A stretch of 8,658 nt of DNA from Candidatus Omnitrophota bacterium (lineage in GTDB: Bacteria > Omnitrophota > Gorgyraeia > Gygaellales > JAHJCI01): positions 1-8,658 of the forward strand of contig JADHWR010000049.1 in assembly GCA_016783355.1 (NCBI GenBank). The letters are read 5' to 3'. A program made the position numbers and the translations under genes. How positions within the stretch are numbered: position 1 is the stretch's first letter; every line of letters begins with the position of its first letter. The notes under the pieces were generated by a model. It did no database searches. It saw only the letters and a program-made list of their open reading frames with translations, and was not told the DNA's origin. Shown piece after piece: positions 1-6,332 of the stretch.

Positions 1-635
1 CGCAGCTGATCATGTATAAAATGTTAGAGAAGTTTTTAAGAGTCCTACATCCATTTATGCCTTTTATTACTGAGGAGATTTGGCAAGGGCTGCCCAATGA
101 GGGCGAATCGCTAATGGTTCATTCCTGGCCGCATGTGCAAGAGAAGATGATTGATAAAAAAATAGAATCAAAGATGCATTTGATTTTCGAAATAATTAAA
201 TTAATCAGGAATTTACGCAGCCAGATTGACCTTAAGCCGAATCAGAAGGCGCCGGTTTCAATCTACCCTTACAAAAAAGTCTATCAACGATTAATCGAGG
301 ATAATTGTGAATTGATTGTTAACCTGGCTAATTTAGAAAGATTGGTTATCTTAGACTCAGACAAAAGGCCGCAGCAGGCGATTAGCGATATTACTAAAAG
401 TGCTGGTATCTATTTGCATTTCTCTTGTCTAATTGATGTTAATCGAGAAAGAGATAAGATTAAGCAGAATATGCACAGGCAGGCAGGAATGCTGAAGGGT
501 AAAAAGACAAGGATCGGGAACAGGGATTTTTTAAAGAAGGCGCCTCGGGAGGTAATCAAAAAAGAAAAGGAAAGTATCGCTGAGATTGAGAATGCGATAA
601 AACGACTGGAGCAAATGTATAATGAATTACGCTAA
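1..635 (+). CDS. valS: Valyl-tRNA synthetase, C-terminal part (5' truncated by window edge)
   Basis: This is the last ~211 codons of the enzyme that charges tRNA-Val with valine; the frame is open from base 3 and the catalytic domain lies off the window. The visible part begins inside the class Ia anticodon-binding helical domain, with the hallmark HPFMPFITEEIWQ (about residues 17-29 of the visible part). It ends in the arginine/lysine-rich C-terminal coiled coil typical of ValRS: LIDVNRERDKI, then FLKKAPREVIKKEKE, then a glutamate/lysine-rich heptad helix. That ending separates ValRS from IleRS and LeuRS. An in-frame ATG at 12 is internal, not the start. The stop TAA at 633-635 lies inside nadC, giving a 14-nt overlap and suggesting cotranscription and translational coupling. 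No frameshift is seen. Identity is very likely; only the fragment can be judged. Confidence 0.93.
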   Translation, partial: QLIMYKMLEKFLRVLHPFMPFITEEIWQGLPNEGESLMVHSWPHVQEKMIDKKIESKMHLIFEIIKLIRNLRSQIDLKPNQKAPVSIYPYKKVYQRLIEDNCELIVNLANLERLVILDSDKRPQQAISDITKSAGIYLHFSCLIDVNRERDKIKQNMHRQAGMLKGKKTRIGNRDFLKKAPREVIKKEKESIAEIENAIKRLEQMYNELR

Positions 636-1551
636 AGATTTAGAGGTCAAATATATTATTAACCGTGCCTTAGCCGAAGATATCGGGAAGGTTGACATAA
701 CTACCAAGTTATTATTTTCCCGTGATAAAAAAGTAGAGGCGGTTATTTTGGCAGGTGAAAAGGGCATTGTTTGTGGTATAGATGTTGCCGGACTAGTTTT
801 TAAATTACAAGATAAAGATATAAAGTTTATTCCCCGGGTTAAAGATGGAGATCGAGCAAAAAAGGGAAAAATTCTCGCTAAAATATACGGTAGGGCTTCA
901 AGCATTTTAGCCGGAGAAAGGACAGCATTGAACTTCGTGGGGTTTCTCAGTGGGATAGCCACGCACACAAAACAACTTGTCGATAAAACTAGAAAGTATG
1001 GGATTAAGATAATGGATACGCGCAAGACCATTCCCGGCTTAAGAAAATTAGAGAAGTATGCAGTAAGGGTTGGCAGTGGATATAATCATCGATTCAGATT
1101 AGACGAGATGATTTTGATTAAAGATAATCACGCAAGGCTAATGGGCAATGGGTTATGGGCAATGAAAGAAGCAGAAATCATAAAAGAGATTAGGAAGAAG
1201 ATTCCGCCGAAAATGAAGATAGAAATTGAGGTAAGCAATTTAAACGAATTCAAGCGGGCATTAAAGGCAAGACCAGACATGATCATGTTGGATAATATGA
1301 GTGTCCGGCAAGTAAAAAATGCGGTTAGGATAAAGAACAAATTTAAGCCTGGCGTCTCTGCTTCTGGGAAGGAAGGCAGGAGTAAGGCAAGAGAGAGTCA
1401 GGCAGGTTGGGCAGTGCCCAAGATTGAGGTCTCAGGAGGTATTAATCTTGCAAATATTTGTGCTTATGCGCGCACGGGAGTAGATTTTATTTCTTTGGGA
1501 ACGCTTACCAAGGATATTCATTGTTTGAATTCGTCATTAGTGATAAAATAA
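622..1551 (+). CDS. nadC: Nicotinate-nucleotide pyrophosphorylase (quinolinate phosphoribosyltransferase)
   Basis: Cytosolic enzyme of de novo NAD synthesis: quinolinate + PRPP gives nicotinate mononucleotide, CO2 and PPi. The 309-residue product has the N-terminal RALAEDIGKVDITT, the central DTRKTIPGLR (132-141, phosphate/quinolinate-binding Arg and Lys), EKYAVR (144-149), YNHR (154-157) and LIKDNH (165-170), and the C-terminal barrel motif IEVSGGI (268-274) with GVDFISLGTLT. The start ATG is supported by GGAG at 608-611 and by the expected distance to the first motif. Two oddities: the usual GGG before xNHR reads GSG (151-153), and about 20 extra residues rich in G, S, K, R (about 243-267) precede IEVSGG, making the protein longer than the usual 280-290. 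It overlaps valS by 14 nt. nadA and nadB are not in the window. Confidence 0.95.
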   Translation: MNYAKDLEVKYIINRALAEDIGKVDITTKLLFSRDKKVEAVILAGEKGIVCGIDVAGLVFKLQDKDIKFIPRVKDGDRAKKGKILAKIYGRASSILAGERTALNFVGFLSGIATHTKQLVDKTRKYGIKIMDTRKTIPGLRKLEKYAVRVGSGYNHRFRLDEMILIKDNHARLMGNGLWAMKEAEIIKEIRKKIPPKMKIEIEVSNLNEFKRALKARPDMIMLDNMSVRQVKNAVRIKNKFKPGVSASGKEGRSKARESQAGWAVPKIEVSGGINLANICAYARTGVDFISLGTLTKDIHCLNSSLVIK

Positions 1552-1582
1552 GGTAATTGCTTATTGAGCGTAGCGCCCTGCT

Positions 1583-1625
1583 GACTTTGCCCTTGAAATC
1601 GCATAGCGATTTCAAGGGCAAAGTC
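1583..1625. repeat. Perfect palindrome, 20-bp arms, ATA loop
   Basis: Arms 1583-1602 and 1606-1625 are exactly complementary around the trinucleotide ATA. The core is GAAATCGC-ATA-GCGATTTC. There is no T-run after it, so it is not a standard intrinsic terminator, although it lies 32 bp after the nadC stop and could protect the mRNA 3' end. It is the first of a series of palindromes that fill 1552-1892. Confidence 0.9.
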
Positions 1626-1650
1626 CCGGGAATCCGCAGGATTCCACGGG
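1625..1650. repeat. Short palindrome with GCA loop
   Basis: GGAATCC (1629-1635) and GGATTCC (1639-1645) pair around GCA. CCC at 1625-1627 can pair with GGG at 1648-1650 to extend the stem past a small internal loop. It directly abuts the 20-bp palindrome and has the same design of a GAAT-containing arm and a 3-nt loop. Confidence 0.75.
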
Positions 1651-1705
1651 GAATTGAACATTGTATGTCAAATGAAAATTATATAGACCTAGATGAGGTC
1701 CCCTT

Positions 1706-1816
1706 GCTTAAACAAGCTAAAATTCCCCTGCGAAATTGCGAAGCAATTTGGCAGGACTAGTCCTTCAGAATTTCTTCGAAATTCAGAAGGGTCTGCGATA
1801 ATTTTAGCTTAAGCGG
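1706..1816. repeat. Branched palindrome: outer stem enclosing two hairpins
   Basis: The outer arms AAGCTAAAATT (1714-1724) and AATTTTAGCTT (1800-1810) are perfectly complementary. Inside are two side-by-side hairpins: 1728-1739 with 1743-1754 (12 bp, one mismatch, loop GAA) and 1762-1774 with 1778-1790 (13 bp, one mismatch, loop TTC). The 10-bp palindrome GGACTAGTCC (1754-1763) lies between them. As RNA this would be a three-way junction; as DNA a nested palindrome. The first inner hairpin shares its core, GAAATYGC-NNA-GCRATTT, with the 1583-1625 palindrome, so the two belong to one repeat family. Function unknown. Confidence 0.75.
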
Positions 1817-1828
1817 CGGGATCAATTC

Positions 1829-1874
1829 GACCAGACAACTTATGTTCACCCTTTGGGTTCCATAAGTTGTGGTC
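1829..1874 (+). repeat. Hairpin upstream of the HEAT gene
   Basis: GACC (1829-1832) pairs with GGTC (1871-1874) and ACAACTTATG (1835-1844) with CATAAGTTGT (1861-1870), leaving a 2-nt bulge. ACCC-TTT-GGGT lies inside the loop. It ends where the ribosome-binding-site hairpin begins; C1874 and T1873 could belong to either stem, so the two helices compete at their edge. Confidence 0.7.
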
Positions 1875-1898
1875 TCATTGAGGAGGTAGACAATGAGA
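1873..1898 (+). promoter_or_regulatory. Ribosome binding site in the loop of a start-codon hairpin
   Basis: A full AGGAGG (1881-1886), complementary to the CCTCC tail of this window's own 16S rRNA, lies 6 nt before ATG 1893. The flanks TCTCATTG (1873-1880) and CAATGAGA (1891-1898) are perfectly complementary. The Shine-Dalgarno is therefore displayed in a 10-nt loop while the start codon is paired in the stem. This fixes the start of the HEAT protein and could tune its translation. Confidence 0.7.
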
Positions 1899-3182
1899 AG
1901 GATAATCACAGGTATGGTTGTTTATATTATTTGTGGAATTTTATTATTACTAAAGGCCGAAGCAGGAGAAGTTGATGCAACACAGGTTAATGACAAATAC
2001 GCAAAGATATTGGTTACCAGTAAGGTGGTGGAGGCTTTAGGCAGGATTGGTAATCCAGAGGCTAGTGATTTTTTAGTCCAGGCCCTCGGGAGTAAAGAGT
2101 TTTTTATTAGAGCCAATGCTGCCCAAGCCTTGGGTAGGATTGGTAATAAGGAACCCATCCCTTTATTAAAAAAATTGGTCAATGACAAAAATTATTTGGT
2201 AAGAATTTTATCTGTTGGAGCGTTGGTTAATTTAGGTCAGAAGGATATGGAAGATTCTCTTTTCACTTTTTTAAAGAATGATGATCAGCAAATTAGGACC
2301 GCTGCTGTAGAGGAGATGGGAAGATTGAGTCAAGAGATGTCGGGCATGGGAGAAGGGGCGGAAAAATTGGGAATGATTTTTCTGTCAGCATTGAATGAGA
2401 TGTTATCCATAGAAAAGGATGGTATCGTGCGTGCTAAGATTATTGAGACATTGGGTGGTAACAGATATGCCCCAGCCTCCGACAATATTAATCAAGCGCT
2501 GAGTGATCCCAACATAGATGTGCGAAGGGCAGCTTGCTATGCCGTGGGGGAAATTGGCGATAAAAAGCATCCACCCTTGCTTCTAGAAAAACTGGGCGAT
2601 GAAGATGTGATTGTGCGCTCGATAGCAAAAGAGGCGCTGTCGAAAATGGGAGAGACTTCTGCAATTAAATTTTTCTGGGATGATATTGAAGACGAAAACC
2701 CTTTCTTAAAAACAAGTTCCTATGTGGCCTTGGCATACCTTAAAGATTTAGATATATTACCGATTCTGCTGAGAGAGATAGTCAAACCTGAGAATCCAAC
2801 AATTATAAAAAAACAGGCAGCGGCAGCTTTAGTGTTATTAAAATCTTATGTTTCTGATTTGGCTAATCAGGCCTGGGTCGATTCTAACCTCAAATATAAT
2901 CTATTGTTATCGGAGAACCTACAGGTGCGTTATAAGGTAAATGGTAAAGATCTCACCCTGATTTTTGTGGAAGCGATGGAAGACGACAAGGATCCTTTAT
3001 ATCAGGATGCGCCATTAATTTTAAAAGAACTTGGCGATCGGTTAGCCTTGCCGGCCTTGCGCGAGTCCCTTTTACAAGATGATCCTGATTTAGTAGCCGC
3101 CTCAGCTTATGCCTTAGGCGAAATGCAAGATAATGATGCTGTTGGTTACCTCCTTAAGGTGTTTAAGAAATATGGAATTTGA
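1893..3182 (+). CDS. Exported HEAT-repeat (PBS-lyase-type) protein
   Basis: A 429-residue protein made mostly of degenerate ~30-residue helical HEAT repeats. Clear units: EALGRIGNPEASDFLVQAL (~47-65), QALGRIGNKEPIPLLKKLV (~78-96), the VRRAACYAVGEIGDKKH region (~210-226), EDVIVRSIAKEALSKMGE (~235-252) and a C-terminal ALPALRESLL...AASAYALGEM. The N terminus has RR, a hydrophobic stretch (about 8-20) and a plausible signal-peptidase site after AEA (22-24), so it is probably periplasmic or envelope-associated. There is no lipobox: the cysteine at 14 lies inside the hydrophobic segment. HEAT arrays are protein-interaction scaffolds; no catalytic motif is visible and I assign no specific role. The start is set by AGGAGG at 1881. 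uvrB follows after 2 nt, suggesting cotranscription, though an exported scaffold has no evident link to cytosolic DNA repair. Confidence 0.85.
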   Translation: MRRIITGMVVYIICGILLLLKAEAGEVDATQVNDKYAKILVTSKVVEALGRIGNPEASDFLVQALGSKEFFIRANAAQALGRIGNKEPIPLLKKLVNDKNYLVRILSVGALVNLGQKDMEDSLFTFLKNDDQQIRTAAVEEMGRLSQEMSGMGEGAEKLGMIFLSALNEMLSIEKDGIVRAKIIETLGGNRYAPASDNINQALSDPNIDVRRAACYAVGEIGDKKHPPLLLEKLGDEDVIVRSIAKEALSKMGETSAIKFFWDDIEDENPFLKTSSYVALAYLKDLDILPILLREIVKPENPTIIKKQAAAALVLLKSYVSDLANQAWVDSNLKYNLLLSENLQVRYKVNGKDLTLIFVEAMEDDKDPLYQDAPLILKELGDRLALPALRESLLQDDPDLVAASAYALGEMQDNDAVGYLLKVFKKYGI

Positions 3183-3184
3183 TT

Positions 3185-5176
3185 ATGTCTTCAGATCCAT
3201 TCAGGCTGCAAAGCAGGTTTAAGCCATGTGCAGACCAACCGCAAGCAATCGATGCACTAAGCAAGAATATCTTAAATGATAAAGGCGACCAAGTACTCTT
3301 AGGAGTTACTGGCTCAGGCAAAACCTTTACTCTCGCTAATGTAATTGCCAAAATTAATAAGCCTACCTTGGTAATTTCCCACAATAAAACCTTAGCCGCA
3401 CAGCTATATAGCGAATTTAAGGAATTTTTTCCTAATAATGCCGTAGAGTATTTTGTCAGTTATTACGATTACTACCAACCCGAAGCTTATATACCACAGA
3501 CAGATACCTATATTGAGAAGGACGCTTCGATTAATGATCGATTAGACCGCTTACGACTTTCTGCGACCTGTAGCCTTATGAGTCGGTCGGATGTGATTAT
3601 TGTTGCCTCAGTTTCCTGTATTTATAATTTAGGATCACCCCGAGATTACGAAGACTTGATTTTATTTTTAGAGAAAGGTCAAACAATAGGCAGGGACAGT
3701 CTACTTTCCCGTTTAGTGCAGTTGCAATATGAAAGGAATGATTATGAGTTTATTCGGGGAAGGTTTCGCGTACGGGGAGAGAGCATAGAAATATTCCCTG
3801 CTTATGCTACGCATGCCTTGAAGGTTGAGTTTGACGGTGATTTAATCACAAGAATTGCTGAGGTTGAGGCGTTAAGCCTGGATATCTTAAATAATTTGGA
3901 CAAATTTCCCCTGTATCCTGCTAAGCACTTTGTAATTAGTGAGGATAAGATTCGGATGGCGCTTGAATCTATAGAGCGGGAGTTGCAAGACCAGTTATAT
4001 TTTTTAAAAAAAAATAATAAATTATTGGAGGCGCAGAGGCTCCAGGTGCGCACCCGTTACGATATGGCAATGCTAAAAGAAATTGGCTATTGTCATGGTA
4101 TTGAGAATTACTCTCGTCATCTATCCGGGCGGCCGTCGGGCTCCCGCCCTTATTGCCTGATTGATTATTTCCCTAGAGATTTTTTAACCATAATTGATGA
4201 GTCGCACGCAACCATTCCGCAACTAAGGGGGATGTATGAAGGAGACCGGGCGCGCAAAGAGGTGCTTGTTGAGCATGGCTTTCGTCTGCCTTCTTGCTTA
4301 GATAACCGTCCGTTAAAGTTTGATGAATTTCAGAGTTTTCTTAATCAGACAATCTTTGTTTCCGCAACACCAGCAGAATTTGAGATTAATAAATCTAAGG
4401 GTAAGATTGTACAGCAGATTATTCGTCCTACAGGGTTAGTAGATCCGCAAATAGTGATTAAGTCTACGGATGGGCAGATTGATGATCTAGTTGAGGAAAT
4501 TAATCAGCGCGCTAAGAATAATGAGCGCACGCTGGTTACTACCCTTACCAAGAGGATGGCTGAAGATTTAGCTAGTTACCTAAAGGAAAGGGGGCTGAAG
4601 GTAAGGTATTTGCACTCGGAGATAGAAACGATTCAGCGAGTCAGGCTTTTACGAGAATTACGCCAGAAGGATTTTGATTGCCTGGTGGGGATTAACCTGC
4701 TCAGGGAAGGCCTGGATTTGCCGGAAGTTTCTTTAGTGGCCATTCTCGATGCAGATAAGGAGGGTTTTTTGCGCTCAAGTACATCGCTTATTCAAGTAGC
4801 CGGTCGGGCCTCGCGAAATATAAATGGGACAGTATTCATGTATGCAGATAGGATTACCAATTCAATGAAAAAGGCAATTAATGAGAGTAGTCGGAGGCGG
4901 AAGATTCAATTAGAATTCAATCGCACCAATCGCATTAACCCCCGCACCATCCAAAAGGCAATAAAGGGGGGAATTGAAGATACGGACAAAGCAAGAGATT
5001 TTATTCAAGATTTAACGGGATTAAGCCGGGATGAATATGAGTTGAATAATTACATTTCGCAATTACAATATGAAATGGAGCTAGCCGCACGCAATCTTCA
5101 ATTTGAAAAGGCAGCCCAGATCAGGGATAAGATAAAGGAACTAAAACCTAATATCAAAAATGCAAGGGTAGGATAG
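3185..5176 (+). CDS. uvrB: Excinuclease ABC subunit B
   Basis: UvrB, the damage-verifying helicase-like subunit of nucleotide excision repair: it is loaded by UvrA and recruits UvrC for incision. The 663 residues match the usual length. Seen: Walker A GVTGSGKT (40-47); the tyrosine-rich beta-hairpin YYDYYQPEAYIPQTDTY starting at residue 93, which threads behind one DNA strand; DESH (338-341, motif II); FVSATPAEFE; GINLLREGLDLPEV; motif VI as QVAGRASRN (QTIGRAARN is commoner); and the C-terminal UVR domain (about 626-654), which contacts UvrC. I chose ATG 3185, with GGA at 3174-3176 at a usable distance. TTG at 3179 would overlap the upstream stop and leave only 2 nt after GGA, but it cannot be excluded. 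No SOS box is evident just upstream. A 7-bp-periodic array starts at the last base of its stop codon. Confidence 0.97.
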   Translation: MSSDPFRLQSRFKPCADQPQAIDALSKNILNDKGDQVLLGVTGSGKTFTLANVIAKINKPTLVISHNKTLAAQLYSEFKEFFPNNAVEYFVSYYDYYQPEAYIPQTDTYIEKDASINDRLDRLRLSATCSLMSRSDVIIVASVSCIYNLGSPRDYEDLILFLEKGQTIGRDSLLSRLVQLQYERNDYEFIRGRFRVRGESIEIFPAYATHALKVEFDGDLITRIAEVEALSLDILNNLDKFPLYPAKHFVISEDKIRMALESIERELQDQLYFLKKNNKLLEAQRLQVRTRYDMAMLKEIGYCHGIENYSRHLSGRPSGSRPYCLIDYFPRDFLTIIDESHATIPQLRGMYEGDRARKEVLVEHGFRLPSCLDNRPLKFDEFQSFLNQTIFVSATPAEFEINKSKGKIVQQIIRPTGLVDPQIVIKSTDGQIDDLVEEINQRAKNNERTLVTTLTKRMAEDLASYLKERGLKVRYLHSEIETIQRVRLLRELRQKDFDCLVGINLLREGLDLPEVSLVAILDADKEGFLRSSTSLIQVAGRASRNINGTVFMYADRITNSMKKAINESSRRRKIQLEFNRTNRINPRTIQKAIKGGIEDTDKARDFIQDLTGLSRDEYELNNYISQLQYEMELAARNLQFEKAAQIRDKIKELKPNIKNARVG

Positions 5177-5284
5177 ATGCTCGATTCTCGATGTTCGATT
5201 CTGGATTCTCGATGCTCGATTCTGGATTCTCGATGCTCGATTCTGGATTCTCGATGCTCGATTCTTGATTCTCGATGCTCGATT
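5176..5284. repeat. Tandem array of 21-bp units built from 7-bp blocks
   Basis: Four full 21-bp units (5197-5217, 5218-5238, 5239-5259, 5260-5280) read as heptamers GATTCTG | GATTCTC | GATGCTC. The last unit has one G-to-T change. A partial 14-bp unit (5183-5196, ending GATGTTC), a leading GATGCTC (5176-5182) and a trailing GATT flank them. The periodicity is 7 bp, consensus GAT(T/G)(C/T)T(C/G). It begins exactly at the G of the uvrB stop codon. The translation RIEHRES on the opposite strand is only a by-product of the 21-bp unit. Confidence 0.95.
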
Positions 5285-5301
5285 AGATGGAAATCCATTA
5301 C

Positions 5302-5322
5302 GAGTATCTAGTATCGAGTATC
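5302..5322. repeat. Three degenerate 7-bp repeats
   Basis: GAGTATC (5302-5308), TAGTATC (5309-5315) and GAGTATC (5316-5322) are contiguous. They share the GANTNTC pattern of the array 18 bp upstream and look like a second, diverged heptamer array in the same uvrB-coaX intergenic space. Confidence 0.75.
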
Positions 5323-5345
5323 CAATTTACTTAAATATTTCAGAT

Positions 5346-6080
5346 ATGTTGTTAGCAATTGATATAGGTAATACAAATGTAAGTCTGGGTTTATTTAAAA
5401 AAGGAAGATTGTTAAGAAGATACAATATTCCTACAAAACAAAAAAGCCATCTATCAGCACTTAAAAAGATATTTGACAGAAACAAAATAGACGATGCAAT
5501 CGTTTGCAGCGTAGTACCCCAAAGTACAGTGGTTTTAGAAAAGGACTTAAGGAAATTATTAGATAAAAAACCTCAGGTGGTTGGTCGAGATATAGTTGCA
5601 CCCATAAAGAATCTCTACCGTAAGCCTAAGCAAGTAGGCCAAGATCGCTTAGTTAACGCCTGTGCAGGGATTGCGTTCTATGGCGTACCTTTGATTATCG
5701 TTGATTTCGGCACAGCGATTACTTTTGACGCAATATCAAAGAATGAAGAGTATCTAGGTGGTATGATTTTGCCGGGGATAGGCATCTCTTTGGATGCCCT
5801 TACTGAACAGACAGCATTATTGCCAAAAATAAAGTTGGATAGGCCCAAGGAATTTATTGGTCGGGATACAAGAAATAGTATGCTAAGCGGTGTAGTTTAC
5901 GGTTTTGCGGTACTTACGGATAATTTAACTGAGAGATTGAAGGAGCAAATAGGCAGGAAGGCAAAGGTAATCGGCACGGGTGGTAATATTGATTTAATCA
6001 GAAAGTATTGCAAAAGGATTGATCGGGTAGATAAGGATTTGACGCTTAAGGGGTTGAATTTGATTTATCATCATCGATAG
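5346..6080 (+). CDS. coaX: Type III pantothenate kinase
   Basis: CoaX phosphorylates pantothenate with ATP, the first committed step of coenzyme A synthesis in the cytosol; type III enzymes differ in fold from CoaA and escape CoA feedback. The 244-residue product has the ASKHA phosphate-binding motif DIGNTN (6-11), VCSVVPQ, the catalytic-Asp motif GQDR (98-101), the DFGTAIT loop (120-126), GGMILPGI, GRDTRNSM and a C-terminal VIGTGGNIDL. I chose ATG 5346 because the protein then begins MLLAIDIGNTN as the family does. An open frame back to TTG 5265 would add 27 residues encoded by repeat DNA and is unlikely to be translated. There is no strong Shine-Dalgarno. It lies 169 bp after uvrB across the heptamer arrays and may have its own promoter, which I could not identify. 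Confidence 0.95.
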   Translation: MLLAIDIGNTNVSLGLFKKGRLLRRYNIPTKQKSHLSALKKIFDRNKIDDAIVCSVVPQSTVVLEKDLRKLLDKKPQVVGRDIVAPIKNLYRKPKQVGQDRLVNACAGIAFYGVPLIIVDFGTAITFDAISKNEEYLGGMILPGIGISLDALTEQTALLPKIKLDRPKEFIGRDTRNSMLSGVVYGFAVLTDNLTERLKEQIGRKAKVIGTGGNIDLIRKYCKRIDRVDKDLTLKGLNLIYHHR

Positions 6081-6112
6081 CGAGCGCTTGCTTCGTTTTT
6101 CAAAAAATTCGC

Positions 6113-6140
6113 TTGACAAATAAGAAAGTAGTTGTATACT
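6113..6140 (+). promoter_or_regulatory. Probable rrn promoter P1 (sigma70 type)
   Basis: Perfect -35 TTGACA (6113-6118), 16-bp spacer, -10 TATACT (6135-6140); transcription would start near 6147. It is the best promoter match in the window and faces the rRNA genes. The near-consensus sites fit a highly expressed stable-RNA promoter. Confidence 0.75.
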
Positions 6141-6144
6141 ACTT
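6126..6144. promoter_or_regulatory. Dyad overlapping the P1 -10 element
   Basis: AAGTAGT (6126-6132) and ACTACTT (6138-6144) form a 7-bp inverted repeat with a 5-bp spacer, covering the end of the P1 spacer and the whole -10 box. The position suits a repressor operator or could be fortuitous. A second inverted repeat, ACACA (6148-6152) with TGTGT (6161-6165), lies at the predicted start of transcription. Confidence 0.4.
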
Positions 6145-6171
6145 AATACACAAAAGTATATGTGTTATACT
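6143..6171 (+). promoter_or_regulatory. Possible second rrn promoter P2
   Basis: TTAATA (6143-6148, 4 of 6 consensus), 17-bp spacer, TATACT (6166-6171), followed at once by another TATACT at 6171-6176. This would give tandem promoters 31 bp apart, a common layout in rRNA operons. The weak -35 makes it less sure than P1. Confidence 0.4.
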
Positions 6172-6196
6172 ATACTTACAGTGAAGAATAAAAAGA

Positions 6197-6211
6197 GCCT
6201 GTTTGACAAAT
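6197..6211 (+). promoter_or_regulatory. BoxA-like antitermination motif in the rrn leader
   Basis: GCCTGTTTGACAAAT resembles rRNA boxA elements and matches the clearer boxA in this operon's 16S-23S spacer (8531-8546) at TTTGACAA-TTG. It lies downstream of both promoters and upstream of the terminator-like hairpin, where NusB/S10-type antitermination would be needed to reach the 16S gene. Its TTGACA (6203-6208) has no -10 partner at the right distance, so I do not call it a promoter. Confidence 0.5.
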
Positions 6212-6236
6212 TGGGATAGAGAAATAACCCGGTTAA

Positions 6237-6264
6237 GGCGTTTATTTAGATAATAAAAGACGCC
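6237..6264 (+). promoter_or_regulatory. Candidate antiterminator hairpin
   Basis: GGCG (6237-6240) pairs with CGCC (6261-6264) and TTTATT (6241-6246) with AATAAA (6252-6257), with an AGA bulge and loop TAGAT. The 3' arm uses bases of the 5' arm of the following terminator (6259-6268), so the two helices cannot both form. The pairing is seen in the sequence; a regulatory role is inference. Confidence 0.45.
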
Positions 6265-6291
6265 CCGAATAGAATCGGGGCGTCTTTTTTT
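6255..6291 (+). terminator. Strong intrinsic terminator ahead of the 16S gene
   Basis: GACGCCCCGA (6259-6268) pairs perfectly with TCGGGGCGTC (6275-6284), loop ATAGAA, followed by seven T (6285-6291). AAAA at 6255-6258 makes it potentially bidirectional. It lies 179 bp after coaX and, unexpectedly, downstream of the P1/P2 promoters but ~135 bp before the 16S 5' end. It could end coaX transcription, end a ~145-nt small RNA from P1, or act as an rRNA attenuator. Confidence 0.88.
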
Positions 6292-6332
6292 GTTCTTTCT
6301 CAAAAAGTTATAAAAATAGCCAAGTGAATGTA

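Noticed and set aside
1654..1685. Promoter TTGAAC with TATATA for the HEAT gene
   Set aside because: The spacing is 19-20 bp and both boxes are imperfect; not strong enough to list.
1557..1760. Short + strand open frame of 67 codons between nadC and the HEAT gene
   Set aside because: It runs through the palindromes at 1583-1754, has no ribosome binding site and no recognisable protein features; the frame is a by-product of repeat DNA.
5098..5298. Reverse-strand frame encoding repeated RIEHRES
   Set aside because: The 7-residue repeat simply mirrors the 21-bp tandem array and enters uvrB; not a protein gene.
5176..5322. CRISPR array
   Set aside because: The units are contiguous 7/21-bp tandem repeats with no unique spacers and no cas genes nearby.
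6203..6231. Third rrn promoter using TTGACA at 6203
   Set aside because: No -10 box at 16-18 bp; the sequence fits boxA better.
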